Notes: a model not told the origin generated them from the sequence alone. A stretch of 64,000 bases of DNA from Eubacterium sp. (GCA_017459345.1 JAFUDC010000181.1:1-64000); one strand, 5' to 3'; shown: positions 42,043 to 51,340, counted from the stretch's first letter. Numbers and translations are program-made.

Positions 42043-44244
42043 ATGAGTATTATCTACCAGAAAGAAAAGAAAATATTTACACTTCATACGGCACATACAA
42101 CCTACCAGATGCAGGTAGATTCCTATGGATTTTTGCTCCACCTCTACTATGGCAGGAAGACCCCGGGCCATATGGATTATCTGCTGACCTATGCGGACAG
42201 AGGCTTTTCCGGAAACCCCTATGATGCAGGAAAGGACCGGACTTATTCCATGGATGTCCTGCCCCAGGAGTTCCCCACTTCAGGCACAGGTGACTTCCGC
42301 AGTCCGGCCCTGATTATCAGGAATGCGGATGGCTCCTACAGCTGTGATCTGCGCTATCAGGGCCATAGCATCGAGAAAGGGAAATACAGACTTCCCTGCC
42401 TGCCTGCAGTTTATGCCGGGGAAGATGAGGCGGAAACCCTTATTATTCATATGAAGGATCCGGTCACGGATATTTGCGTGGATTTACTCTATGGGGTTCT
42501 GCCGGAATCGGATATCATTACCCGGGCGGCAAGAATCCGGAATGAATCCGAAAAGAAGGTGACCCTTATGAAGACCCAGACTGCCTGTCTGGATTTTCTG
42601 ACCGGGGACTATGATCTGATTACCTTCCATGGAAGACATGCCATGGAAAGAAATATGGAGAGGAAGCCCATACTCCACTCTGCCCAGGTGATCGGGAGTA
42701 GGAGAGGAACTTCCAGCCACCAGTATAATCCCATGATGATTGCGGCAGAGCACGGGGCCACAGAAGATGCGGGAACCTGCTATGGCCTGTCCTTTGTCTA
42801 CAGCGGATCCTTTAAGGGAGAGGCGGAGAAGGACCAGTTTGAACAGACCAGGATCCAGCTGGGCCTCATGGATGAAATGTTTTCCTATCCCTTAGAGCCC
42901 GGTCAGCTCTTTTTAGCCCCGGAAGTTATCCTGACCTGCAGCACGGAAGGCCTGGCAAGGCTGTCTCATAACCTTCATCAATGTATCAGAGACCATGTGT
43001 GCAGGGGAGCCTACCGGGACGGCGGCCGTCCGGTGCTCTTAAACAGCTGGGAGGCCTGCTATTTTGACTTTGACGGGGAGGCCATCTATCAGCTGGCAAG
43101 GCAGGCTGCGGACCTGGGCCTTGACATGCTGGTGCTGGATGACGGCTGGTTCGGAAAGCGGGACAGCGATTACTCAGGACTTGGCGACTGGTATGTGAAT
43201 GAAGACAAGCTTGGGGAATCTCTGGGCCATCTGGTAAAGAGGGTGACTGACTTAGGCCTGCGCTTTGGGATCTGGTTTGAACCGGAGGCAATTAACGAGG
43301 ACAGCGATCTTTACCGACAGCATCCTGACTGGGTTCTGAAAATCCCGGGAAGAGACCCTGTCCGCGCCCGCTACCAGCTGGTGCTGGATTATTCCCGCCC
43401 GGAGGTGGTGGATGCCATATTTGATGCTGTCTGCAGGGTTCTGGACCAGGGTGACATCACTTACGTAAAATGGGATATGAACCGGAGCATCTGTGATGTA
43501 TACTCCATGGAAACAGATGATCAGGGACGGGTCTTATATGATTACATGCTGGGACTCTATGATTTCCTGGACCGTCTCCTTGCCCGTTATCCCAATCTGC
43601 TGCTGGAAGGCTGCAGCGGAGGAGGGGGCAGGTTCGATGCCGGCATGCTCTACTACTCGCCTCAGATCTGGTGCAGCGACAATACCGATGCCATGGACCG
43701 GCTTCATATACAATACGGAACCTCCTTCGGCTACCCCATTTCTGCTGTGGGATCCCATGTCTCTGCGGTTCCCAACCATCAGACAGGCAGGGTGACGCCA
43801 ATCGAGACCAGGGCTGTCACTGCCATGGCGGGAACCTTCGGCTATGAACTGGATCCCTATCATATGACGGAAGAAGACAAAAATCTTGTCAGAGACCAGA
43901 TTCGAAGATATAAAGCCTATGCTCCACTGATCCAACATGGCCTCTATTACCGGCTTACAGACCCCAGGGCTGACCAGGCTGCTGCCTGGGAGTTTGCTGC
44001 AGAGGATGGGTCAGAAGTGCTGGTGCAGGTTGTCATGCAGGAGATACATGGCAATATGACAAACAACTATATCCGGTTAAAGGGTCTTAGAGCAGGCGCA
44101 TTGTATGAAGATGCCCAAACAGGCCGGATTTATCCTGCAGATGCCCTGATGCAGGTTGGGTGGCCAGTACCGATTGAGCCGGGTGACTACCAGGCATGGC
44201 AGAAACACTTTGTAATCAGGGATTATCCGGACTTAGATGATTAA
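42043..44244 (+). CDS. GH36 alpha-galactosidase
   Basis: A 733-residue enzyme removing alpha-1,6-galactose from raffinose, stachyose or melibiose. It has the N-terminal beta-supersandwich (about 1-330), the catalytic (beta/alpha)8 barrel and a C-terminal beta-sheet domain. Motifs: LDDGWFGKR (365-373), nucleophile Asp478 in YVKWDMNRS, GCSGGGGRFD, and acid/base Asp546 in WCSDNTDA. Length matches bacterial GH36 enzymes such as AgaA and MelA. No signal peptide is present, so it acts after uptake by the transporter at 36593-39783. The products galactose and sucrose feed the other enzymes of the locus. Confidence 0.95.
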   Translation: MSIIYQKEKKIFTLHTAHTTYQMQVDSYGFLLHLYYGRKTPGHMDYLLTYADRGFSGNPYDAGKDRTYSMDVLPQEFPTSGTGDFRSPALIIRNADGSYSCDLRYQGHSIEKGKYRLPCLPAVYAGEDEAETLIIHMKDPVTDICVDLLYGVLPESDIITRAARIRNESEKKVTLMKTQTACLDFLTGDYDLITFHGRHAMERNMERKPILHSAQVIGSRRGTSSHQYNPMMIAAEHGATEDAGTCYGLSFVYSGSFKGEAEKDQFEQTRIQLGLMDEMFSYPLEPGQLFLAPEVILTCSTEGLARLSHNLHQCIRDHVCRGAYRDGGRPVLLNSWEACYFDFDGEAIYQLARQAADLGLDMLVLDDGWFGKRDSDYSGLGDWYVNEDKLGESLGHLVKRVTDLGLRFGIWFEPEAINEDSDLYRQHPDWVLKIPGRDPVRARYQLVLDYSRPEVVDAIFDAVCRVLDQGDITYVKWDMNRSICDVYSMETDDQGRVLYDYMLGLYDFLDRLLARYPNLLLEGCSGGGGRFDAGMLYYSPQIWCSDNTDAMDRLHIQYGTSFGYPISAVGSHVSAVPNHQTGRVTPIETRAVTAMAGTFGYELDPYHMTEEDKNLVRDQIRRYKAYAPLIQHGLYYRLTDPRADQAAAWEFAAEDGSEVLVQVVMQEIHGNMTNNYIRLKGLRAGALYEDAQTGRIYPADALMQVGWPVPIEPGDYQAWQKHFVIRDYPDLDD

Positions 44245-44248
44245 TGCG

Positions 44249-44277
44249 TTGCGCATCCGGCTGATTTTTGGTATACT
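44249..44277 (+). promoter_or_regulatory. Promoter upstream of the DUF1846-LacI unit
   Basis: TTGCGC (44249-44254) and TATACT (44272-44277) are separated by 17 bp. No LacI-type operator is present, so the regulator gene is probably expressed independently of the sugar regulon. Confidence 0.6.
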
Positions 44278-44322
44278 TATTTATTGTGATGAATGATTAT
44301 TAGATATTAATTATTAGATAAT

Positions 44323-45837
44323 ATGACAGAAAGGATTGGTCTTAAAACAGTGAGCAAGACAGGTTTTGATAATGATAAATATCTCTCCCTGCAGTCTGAG
44401 CATATCAGACAGCGGATGGAACAGTTCGGCGGCAAGCTCTACATGGAGTTCGGCGGAAAACTGTTTGATGATTTCCATGCCTCAAGGGTGCTTCCGGGAT
44501 TCCAGCCCGACAGTAAGCTTAAGATGCTTCTGAAGCTGAAGGAGCAGGCAGAAATCGTGATAGCGGTGGGTGCCGGTGCCATTGACAGCAATAAGAGACG
44601 GGGAGATATCGGTATTACATATGATATGGAGGTCTTGCGCCTGATTGATCTTTTCCGTAGTGTGGGACTCTATGTAGGAAGCGTGGTTGTGACCCGCTAT
44701 GACGGGCAGAAGTCGGTTGACCTGTTTATCCGAAGGCTTGAGGAGCTGGGAATAAAGGTCTACCATCATTATCCCATCGAAGGCTATCCTTCCAATGTCT
44801 CCCTGATTGTCAGTGAGGAAGGCTATGGGAAGAATGAATATGTTGAAACAAGCCGCCCCCTGGTGGTAGTGACCGCACCCGGTCCCGGCAGCGGAAAGAT
44901 GGCCGTCTGCCTGTCTCAGCTCTATCACGAGAACCGAAGAGGGATTAAGGCAGGTTATGCCAAGTTTGAAACATTTCCTATCTGGAATATCCCCCTGAAG
45001 CATCCGGTGAATCTGGCCTATGAGGCCGCCACCGCTGATCTTAATGATGTCAATATGATTGACCCCTTCCACATGGATGCCTATGGGGAGGTCACGGTAA
45101 ACTATAACAGAGATGTGGAGATTTTTCCGGTACTTAGAGCTATTTTCCAGGAAATATACGGAGATTGCCCCTATCAGTCCCCCACCGATATGGGGGTCAA
45201 TATGGCAGGAAACTGCATCTTTGACGATGAGGCAGTAAGGGAGGCCTCCAGGCAGGAAATCCTCCGCCGTTATTTTAAGGCCCTGTTTGAACAGAAAAAG
45301 GGAGCCGAGAAGACCAGCGAGATCAGTAAGCTTAAGATACTGTTAAAGCAGGCAAATCTTACGGAAGATGACAGAAAGGTAGCCAGGGCTGCCAGACTCA
45401 GAGCCTCCGAGGTAGGAGAACCGGCAGCAGCAATAGAGCTTCCGGATGGACAGATCATCACCGGCAGGAACCAGGAGCTTCTGGGGGCTGTCAGTGCCAT
45501 GATGCTTAATGCCCTGAAAGTACTCGCCGGCCTGCCGGATGAGATATATCTGCTGGCAGAAGATGTCATACGGCCGGTCCAGGATCTTAAGACCCGGTAT
45601 CTGGGCAACCGCAATCCCCGCCTGCACATGGATGAGGTGCTGGTGGCCCTGTCCGTCAGTGCGGCGGAAGATGAAAATGCCAGGAAGGCTCTTGATTGTC
45701 TGCCTTTGCTTAAAAATTGTGATGCCCATTGCTCTGTGATGCTTTCACCGGTGGATCTGGATATCTTCCGCCGTCTGCTGATCAACATTACATGCGACCC
45801 CAGGTATCAGGATGGAACCAGGATGTTCTACAGGTAG
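44323..45837 (+). CDS. DUF1846 protein
   Basis: A 504-residue cytoplasmic protein with the family opening TGFDNDKYLSLQSEHIRQR and FGGKLYMEFGGKLFDDFHAS, then GPGSGKMAVCLSQLYHE (a phosphate-loop-like glycine segment near 190) and DMGVNMAGNCI. Family members are hexameric or tetrameric, found in many anaerobes and streptococci; their reaction is not established. The start is unclear: ATG 44323 has no ribosome binding site, whereas GTG 44350 has AAAGGA about 13 nt upstream and matches the usual family N terminus. Two direct repeats ATTATTAGATA (44296-44306, 44310-44320) precede it. It lies 20 nt before the LacI gene. Confidence 0.85.
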   Translation: MTERIGLKTVSKTGFDNDKYLSLQSEHIRQRMEQFGGKLYMEFGGKLFDDFHASRVLPGFQPDSKLKMLLKLKEQAEIVIAVGAGAIDSNKRRGDIGITYDMEVLRLIDLFRSVGLYVGSVVVTRYDGQKSVDLFIRRLEELGIKVYHHYPIEGYPSNVSLIVSEEGYGKNEYVETSRPLVVVTAPGPGSGKMAVCLSQLYHENRRGIKAGYAKFETFPIWNIPLKHPVNLAYEAATADLNDVNMIDPFHMDAYGEVTVNYNRDVEIFPVLRAIFQEIYGDCPYQSPTDMGVNMAGNCIFDDEAVREASRQEILRRYFKALFEQKKGAEKTSEISKLKILLKQANLTEDDRKVARAARLRASEVGEPAAAIELPDGQIITGRNQELLGAVSAMMLNALKVLAGLPDEIYLLAEDVIRPVQDLKTRYLGNRNPRLHMDEVLVALSVSAAEDENARKALDCLPLLKNCDAHCSVMLSPVDLDIFRRLLINITCDPRYQDGTRMFYR

Positions 45838-45857
45838 GATAAACAGGAGAGGAATAT

Positions 45858-46835
45858 ATGGCAACGATTAAAGACGTGGCGCGGGAAGCGGGTATCGCCG
45901 TCGGTACTGTCTCCAGGGTACTGAATAACCGGGGCTATATCAGCGAGGAAACCAGAAATAAAGTATATGCCGCCATGAAGAAGCTGAACTATCAGCCCAA
46001 TGAGACGGCACGCTCCCTGCAGAAAAAGAAGTCGAATATGATTGGTGTGATCGTACCTCAGATTGCCCATCCCTATTTCGCTATGCTGATCAGCTGCCTG
46101 GAGATTGCTGCCTACAACAGTGATTACCGCATTATCCTTCTGAATTCCCAGGGACAGGAGACCCTGGAAAGCGAGTTTTTAAAGCTGTGCCGCCGCAACC
46201 AGGTGGTGGGGATTATCCTGTGCAACGGCAATCTGGACATTGCCAAAATTGAAGGCCTGTCGATACCCGTGGTTACCATCGAGAGAAAGATGGAGGGGGG
46301 AGACGCTGCCATCGAATGTGACAATGAGATGGGAGGAGAGCTGGCCGCCCAGCATCTGATCGACCGGGGCTGCAGGCATCTATTGCATATCGGCGGTGTG
46401 ACGAATGACAATATGCCCGCGGAAAACAGGGGTCATGGATTTATGAGCCGATGCAGCCGGTATCCTGTTGAAGCCCGGATGATCCATGTACCCTTTGAAG
46501 ATTATCGCATGCAAAGTGCAGATAAGCTGCTGAATCAGTTTCTGGATGAGAATCCGGAAGCAGACGGGATATTCGTGAGTGATGATATTCTGGCGGCAGA
46601 GCTGATCAAGGTATGTCTGAAGAGGGGAATCCGGATTCCGGAGGATCTTAAGATTGTCGGCTTTGATGACACAGATGTGGCCAAGCTGATCAGTCCGCCT
46701 CTAACCACTGTTCATCAGCCGGTGGAGGAGATGGCAGAGCAGGCAATCAACCTGATCCAGAGGATGGAGCAGGGGGAGCCCGCCCCCAGCAGGACCATTT
46801 TTCCGGTGGAACTGGTAATAAGGGAAACAACTTAA
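45858..46835 (+). CDS. LacI-family sugar operon repressor
   Basis: A 325-residue regulator. Residues 2-48 are a LacI helix-turn-helix (TIKDVAREAGIAVGTVSRVL) followed by the hinge helix NETARSLQKKKSN, and residues 60-325 a periplasmic-binding-like effector domain (IGVIVPQIAHPYFAML..., IVGFDDTDVA). It is the only LacI protein in the window and lies among the genes preceded by four LacI-type operators, so it is the likely repressor of GH32, DUF624, the transporter and fructokinase. The inducer is probably sucrose, raffinose or a hydrolysis product. It is co-transcribed with DUF1846 and ends at a terminator. Confidence 0.92.
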   Translation: MATIKDVAREAGIAVGTVSRVLNNRGYISEETRNKVYAAMKKLNYQPNETARSLQKKKSNMIGVIVPQIAHPYFAMLISCLEIAAYNSDYRIILLNSQGQETLESEFLKLCRRNQVVGIILCNGNLDIAKIEGLSIPVVTIERKMEGGDAAIECDNEMGGELAAQHLIDRGCRHLLHIGGVTNDNMPAENRGHGFMSRCSRYPVEARMIHVPFEDYRMQSADKLLNQFLDENPEADGIFVSDDILAAELIKVCLKRGIRIPEDLKIVGFDDTDVAKLISPPLTTVHQPVEEMAEQAINLIQRMEQGEPAPSRTIFPVELVIRETT

Positions 46836-46841
46836 CATATC

Positions 46842-46880
46842 AAGGGATTCTGCCTGTGCAGGATCCCTTAACTTTTGTTT
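46842..46880 (+). terminator. Terminator after the LacI gene
   Basis: A 12-bp stem with one mismatch (46842-46853 with 46858-46869) closes a CTGT loop and is followed by TAACTTTTGTTT. Confidence 0.82.
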
Positions 46881-46953
46881 AATCTATATGAATTGCGCCT
46901 CAAATATTACTTCTGATAGTGAAAATGTATAAAAAAACAGGTTAATATTGGTA

Positions 46954-46969
46954 TGTTTAACGATTGACA
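46954..46969 (+). promoter_or_regulatory. LacI-type operator O4 in the fructokinase promoter
   Basis: TGTTTAAC-GATTGACA is the fourth copy of the 16-bp palindrome. As in O3, its right end TTGACA (46964-46969) can serve as the -35 box. The matching -10 is not clear (TACTTT at 46987-46992). About 145 nt of leader follow to the fructokinase start. Confidence 0.78.
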
Positions 46970-47113
46970 TATCATATGCAACATGTTACTTTAAAACTAT
47001 CATAAAATAATAATCTTTTGGAACAATTTTAGGTTCTCTGACAGCAATACATGCCGGGGATTTCCTAATAGTGTCATGATTACAGTACATTTAAGAGAGG
47101 GAGGATATAAGTT

Positions 47114-48127
47114 ATGGGAGTATATGATGTAACTGCATTGGGTGAGCTTCTGATCGATTTTACGGAGAATGGCAGCAGCGGTCAGGGGAATCTCCTTTTT
47201 GAAGCCAATCCCGGCGGGGCACCCTGCAATCTTCTGGCCATGCTCCAGAAGATGGGAGATAAGACGGCTTTCATCGGCAAGGTGGGCAAGGATATGTTCG
47301 GTGATATGCTTAAAGAGCGGGCCGGCAGTACGGGTATTGACTTAAGCGGCCTGGTGCAGGATCCGGAGATCAATACCACACTGGCCTTTGTTCATACTCT
47401 CCCAGGAGGGGACCGGGAGTTCTCCTTCTACCGTAAGCCGGGGGCAGATATGATGCTGACGGCTCAGGATGTGGAGGCCCATCAGGACCTGATCCGCCAG
47501 GCTAAGATCTTCCACTTCGGCACCCTGTCCATGACCCACGATACCGTGGAACAGGCAAGCATCCGGGCCATCGAGATCGCCAGGGAGGCCGGCTGCATCC
47601 TGTCCTTTGACCCCAATCTCCGCCCGCCCCTCTGGGACAGCGAGGAGAAGGCAAAGGAGAAGATTGCCTACGGTTTTACAAAGTGCGATGTCTTAAAGAT
47701 TTCTGATAATGAGATTGAGTTTATGACGGGAAAAAGTGACCTGGAGGAAGGAATCTATGACCTGATACGAAGCTATCAGATTCCTCTGATTCTTGCTACC
47801 TACGGCAGGGACGGGAGCAAGGCCTACTATCTGCCCAAAGACAAGAGAACAGGTCATGCTTCACCGGATGACTATATTAAGGTTTTTGTGGATGGATTCA
47901 TCAATCCGGATACCATCGAGACCACGGGAGCCGGAGACACCTTCGGCGGCTGCTCCCTCCACTATGTATTAAAGTATGGCCTGGATGGCTTTGACGAGGA
48001 GAAACTCTGTGAGCTCCTTATCTTTGCCAATGCGGCCGCATCCATCGTGACAACCAGGAAGGGCGCTCTCTGTGTGATGCCCGAGGAGAAGGAAGTCCTG
48101 TCCTTTATCGCATCCCGGGCAGGATGA
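47114..48127 (+). CDS. scrK: Fructokinase (PfkB family)
   Basis: Phosphorylates fructose released from sucrose or fructans. The 337-residue protein shows the PfkB/ribokinase N-terminal signature GGAPCNLLAMLQKMG, FDPNLRPPLW, and the C-terminal signature ETTGAGDTFGG with catalytic-base Asp275. Length and motifs fit ScrK-type fructokinases better than ribokinase. GGGAGG precedes the start. It is first in the operon with amylosucrase, a HAD phosphatase and an HPr-like protein, directly under operator O4. Confidence 0.9.
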   Translation: MGVYDVTALGELLIDFTENGSSGQGNLLFEANPGGAPCNLLAMLQKMGDKTAFIGKVGKDMFGDMLKERAGSTGIDLSGLVQDPEINTTLAFVHTLPGGDREFSFYRKPGADMMLTAQDVEAHQDLIRQAKIFHFGTLSMTHDTVEQASIRAIEIAREAGCILSFDPNLRPPLWDSEEKAKEKIAYGFTKCDVLKISDNEIEFMTGKSDLEEGIYDLIRSYQIPLILATYGRDGSKAYYLPKDKRTGHASPDDYIKVFVDGFINPDTIETTGAGDTFGGCSLHYVLKYGLDGFDEEKLCELLIFANAAASIVTTRKGALCVMPEEKEVLSFIASRAG

Positions 48128-48145
48128 TATAAAGGAGGAGTAAAG

Positions 48146-50131
48146 ATGTTTGAAGATAAAACATGGGAACCCCTGTTTAAAGAACGACTGACAAAACATT
48201 ATGACGAATTAAAGTGGCTTTATGCAGAACTCTACCGCAATGATGAGCAGGCCTTTGATTATTTTGTTTCCATGCTTTATGAGTATTATTCACAGAGAAA
48301 GCCTATCTTAAGGGAATGGGACGAAGCCAGAGAGGCAGTTCCGGACTGGTTCCGGAATAATGAGATGCTGGGCATGCTCATGTATACCAATGCCTTTGCC
48401 GGCAACCTTGCCGGTGTCATGGAACACCTGGATTATCTTCGGGATACCGGCATCAATTACGTTCATCTGATGCCGCTTTTAGAAAGCCCTGAGGGCAGAA
48501 GTGACGGCGGTTACGCTGTTTCAGACTTCAGAAAGGTTCAGCCGGAGCTTGGAACCATGGAAGACCTGGCCCAGCTGGCCGATGCCTGCCATGAGAGAGG
48601 GATGAGCGTCTGCCTTGATTTCGTCATGAATCATACCAGCGAGGATCACGAGTGGGCAAGGAAAGCCCGGGCCGGGGTCAAGGAGTACCAGGACCGTTAC
48701 TTCTTCTATGATAACTGGGATATTCCCAACGAATTCGAGAAGACAGTACCCCAGGTATTTCCCCAGACTGCGCCGGGTAATTTTACCTGGTGTGAGGAAG
48801 CCGGCAAGGTTGTGATGACTACATTTTATCCCTATCAGTGGGATCTGGATTACAGAAACCCGGTGGTTTTCAACGATATGACAGCCAATATGCTTTATCT
48901 GTGCAACCATGGTGTGGATGTCATCCGTCTGGATGCAGTTCCTTATATCTGGAAGACCCTGGGAACCAACTGCAGGAATCTTCCCCAGGTACACACTCTG
49001 GTGCGGATCATGCATATGGCGGCTGAGATCGTCTGTCCCGGAACTCTGCTTCTGGGTGAGGTGGTGATGGAGCCTTCCAAGGTGGTTCCCTACTTTGGCA
49101 CGGTGGACAAGCCGGAGTGTCAGATGCTTTACAATGTGACCACCATGGCCAGTACCTGGCATACGGTTGCAACCAAGGATGTCCGCCTGCTCCGCCATCA
49201 GCTGGAGTCGGTATTCGCCCTTCCAAAGGAGTATACCTTCCTCAATTACCTCCGCTGTCATGACGATATCGGCTGGGGACTTGATTACGACTTTCTCCGA
49301 CAGTTCGGCATGGAGGAGGTGCCCCATAAGAAGTTTCTTAACGATTACTTTACCGGAAAGATCTATGGCGTGGATTCCAGAGGGGAACTGTATAATGATG
49401 ATCCCCGGCTGGGAGATGCCAGACTCTGCGGAACCACTGCTTCCCTCTGCGGGGTGGAGGCGGCTCTTTACGAGAGAAATGACCAGAAGGTGAACAGGGG
49501 CATCACATTGGATGTCATGCTTCATGCATTCCTCTATACCCAGTCCGGCATTCCTGTCCTCTACAGCGGGGATGAAATCGGCCAGCTCAATGATTACGGC
49601 TACCATGAAAACCCCTTAAGATGGGATGACAGCCGCTATCTTCACCGGGGAGATCTGAGCTGGGATGATGTGGCAAAAAGAACCGATGCCCGCTCTGTCC
49701 AGGGAAGAATATATCGCGCTCTGGAAAAGCTTCGCCAGATCCGGGCTGCTCACCCCGTTTTTGACAGCGATGCAGATACCTGGATCGTGGAGCCCTACAA
49801 TGATCATATTCTTGGTATCGGCCGCTATTATAAAGGGGAGAAGCTGATCGCCCTCTTTAATTTCAGTGAGGAGGACGAGACCGCCTGGATCAATGAGCCG
49901 GAAGAGTATACAGATCTGATAACCGGACGGATCCGCCCGGCTGTGGCAGTGGGCGTTCCGGCCAACAGCTTTGCATGGCTGCTCACGGATTTTAATGAGC
50001 CGAAAGAAGAGAGTGTCATCATCAAGCAGGTGGAACCGGCAGGGGCAGCTAAGAAGCAGAAGGAGCCAAAAAAGATGAAGCCGGCGGCGGAAAAGAAAAA
50101 AACACCAGCAAAAAGAGGGCAGAGGAGATGA
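48146..50131 (+). CDS. Amylosucrase (GH13 subfamily 4)
   Basis: Transfers glucose from sucrose to an alpha-1,4-glucan and releases fructose. The 661-residue protein has the amylosucrase N-terminal helical domain (about 1-75), barrel motifs LDFVMNHTSEDHEW, nucleophile Asp263 in VIRLDAVPY, acid/base Glu305 in LLGEVV and Asp373 in CHDDIGW, the last with the HDDIGW form typical of GH13_4. The last 40 residues (KKQKEPKKMKPAAEKKKT...) form a basic Lys/Pro/Ala tail not part of the normal fold. Following fructokinase by 18 nt, it makes glucan from sucrose while fructose is phosphorylated. It overlaps the next gene by 4 nt. Confidence 0.9.
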   Translation: MFEDKTWEPLFKERLTKHYDELKWLYAELYRNDEQAFDYFVSMLYEYYSQRKPILREWDEAREAVPDWFRNNEMLGMLMYTNAFAGNLAGVMEHLDYLRDTGINYVHLMPLLESPEGRSDGGYAVSDFRKVQPELGTMEDLAQLADACHERGMSVCLDFVMNHTSEDHEWARKARAGVKEYQDRYFFYDNWDIPNEFEKTVPQVFPQTAPGNFTWCEEAGKVVMTTFYPYQWDLDYRNPVVFNDMTANMLYLCNHGVDVIRLDAVPYIWKTLGTNCRNLPQVHTLVRIMHMAAEIVCPGTLLLGEVVMEPSKVVPYFGTVDKPECQMLYNVTTMASTWHTVATKDVRLLRHQLESVFALPKEYTFLNYLRCHDDIGWGLDYDFLRQFGMEEVPHKKFLNDYFTGKIYGVDSRGELYNDDPRLGDARLCGTTASLCGVEAALYERNDQKVNRGITLDVMLHAFLYTQSGIPVLYSGDEIGQLNDYGYHENPLRWDDSRYLHRGDLSWDDVAKRTDARSVQGRIYRALEKLRQIRAAHPVFDSDADTWIVEPYNDHILGIGRYYKGEKLIALFNFSEEDETAWINEPEEYTDLITGRIRPAVAVGVPANSFAWLLTDFNEPKEESVIIKQVEPAGAAKKQKEPKKMKPAAEKKKTPAKRGQRR

Positions 50132-50949
50132 CAAAACTTATCTTTCTTGATATAGACGGCACCCTGACCGTTCCCGGTTCCAATGAGCCGCCGGAAAGTG
50201 CACTGACTGCAATCCGCAGAGCACAGGAAAAGGGCAATAAAGTATTTTTGTGCACCGGAAGGAATATGGGTATGCTGTATCCTCTGCTGAAGTATGGCTT
50301 CGACGGGGTGGTGGCCAGTGCCGGCGGCTATGTCATGTATGGGGATCAGGTACTCTTTGATCATCCCATGGCCAGGCAGGAGACGGAGACAGCGTTGGAC
50401 CTCTTTCATGCGGAGGGCGTCATCTGTACGGTAGAGACCAGGGATGCCGCCTACGTGGACGATGATCTCACGGACTTCCTGGGAGGAGTATCTTCCGGCA
50501 ACAGCGAGCTGGAACGATGGCGAAGGGCTCTCAAGGATAATCTTGACATGCGTCCCATGCAGGAATACGATGGCAGTCCTGCCTACAAGGTCCTGATGAT
50601 GTTTAAGGAGGATAAGCAGCTTGACAAGGCCAGGGAAGCGCTGGAGGATGATTTCAATTTCTGTATCCAGGATGGGGATACCTTCGGAGCCAGAAACGGA
50701 GAAATTATTCATCGATCCTTTGACAAGGGGCGGGGGATACTTGCCATCTGCCACGCCCTGGATGTACCCATAACAGAAACCATTGGCTTTGGCGACAGTA
50801 TGAATGATCTGGAGATGATCCGTACTGTGGGAACCAGTGTGTGTATGGATAACGGCAGCCCCAGCCTCAAGGCAATCAGTGATCTGGTCTGTCCTTCCGT
50901 GGAGGAGGATGGCCTGGCATGGGGATTTGCCCGGCTTGGACTGATATAA
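50128..50949 (+). CDS. Cof-type HAD phosphatase
   Basis: A 273-residue HAD hydrolase of the Cof/YidA class (type IIB cap). Motif I is FLDIDGT with Asp8 and Asp10, motif II Thr in LCTGRN, and motif IV GDSMNDLEM near residue 225. Typical substrates are sugar phosphates or flavin nucleotides. The start codon overlaps the amylosucrase stop (ATGA), so translation is coupled. In this operon it may dephosphorylate a sugar phosphate, preventing overload or giving an exported product. Confidence 0.88.
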   Translation: MTKLIFLDIDGTLTVPGSNEPPESALTAIRRAQEKGNKVFLCTGRNMGMLYPLLKYGFDGVVASAGGYVMYGDQVLFDHPMARQETETALDLFHAEGVICTVETRDAAYVDDDLTDFLGGVSSGNSELERWRRALKDNLDMRPMQEYDGSPAYKVLMMFKEDKQLDKAREALEDDFNFCIQDGDTFGARNGEIIHRSFDKGRGILAICHALDVPITETIGFGDSMNDLEMIRTVGTSVCMDNGSPSLKAISDLVCPSVEEDGLAWGFARLGLI

Positions 50950-50976
50950 TACATATATTAAAAAGGATATAAAGAA

Positions 50977-51234
50977 ATGGTACAATTCAATTATGAAATT
51001 AAAGACCCGGCAGGGATTCATCCCCGTCCGGCGGGACTCCTGATTAACCAGGCAAGGAAATTTAAAAGTGATTTTTTTATTTCAGTGGGAGACAGGAGCT
51101 GTGATATGTTAAAGCTTCTCTCCCTGGTGGGATTGAGTGTGCGGCAGGGAGATCTGGTTACTGTCTCCGTCAGTGGAGAGGATGAAGATGCTGCATCTGA
51201 TGCCATCATGAAATATTTTACAGAGAACCTGTGA
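50977..51234 (+). CDS. HPr-like phosphocarrier protein lacking the Ser46 site
   Basis: An 85-residue HPr-family protein with phosphorylatable His15 in GIHPRPAG. Aligned without gaps to Bacillus HPr, position 46, the Ser phosphorylated by HPr kinase, is Lys46, and the following IMGVMSLG surface is LLSLVGLS. It could therefore accept phosphate from enzyme I but not act as the usual CcpA corepressor. It lies 27 nt after the HAD gene in the sucrose operon, while no PTS permease is in the window. AAAGGA precedes the start. Confidence 0.85.
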   Translation: MVQFNYEIKDPAGIHPRPAGLLINQARKFKSDFFISVGDRSCDMLKLLSLVGLSVRQGDLVTVSVSGEDEDAASDAIMKYFTENL

Positions 51235-51306
51235 GAATAAGATTGTATAATGAGACTCCTTCTTTTTGGAAGGATAAATAATTCATTCCTGACATGGATA
51301 AGTAAA

Positions 51307-51340
51307 GATCCGCGGTTTTCAGATCCGTCGGGTCTTTTTT
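51307..51340 (+). terminator. Terminator of the fructokinase-amylosucrase operon
   Basis: GATCCG-CGG (51307-51315) pairs with CCG-T-CGGGTC (51325-51334), one bulge and one wobble, followed by six T residues. Confidence 0.8.

Noticed and set aside
49828..51021. A 397-residue minus-strand frame across the amylosucrase end, HAD and HPr genes
   Set aside because: It spans three well-supported genes on the other strand and is explained by codon bias.
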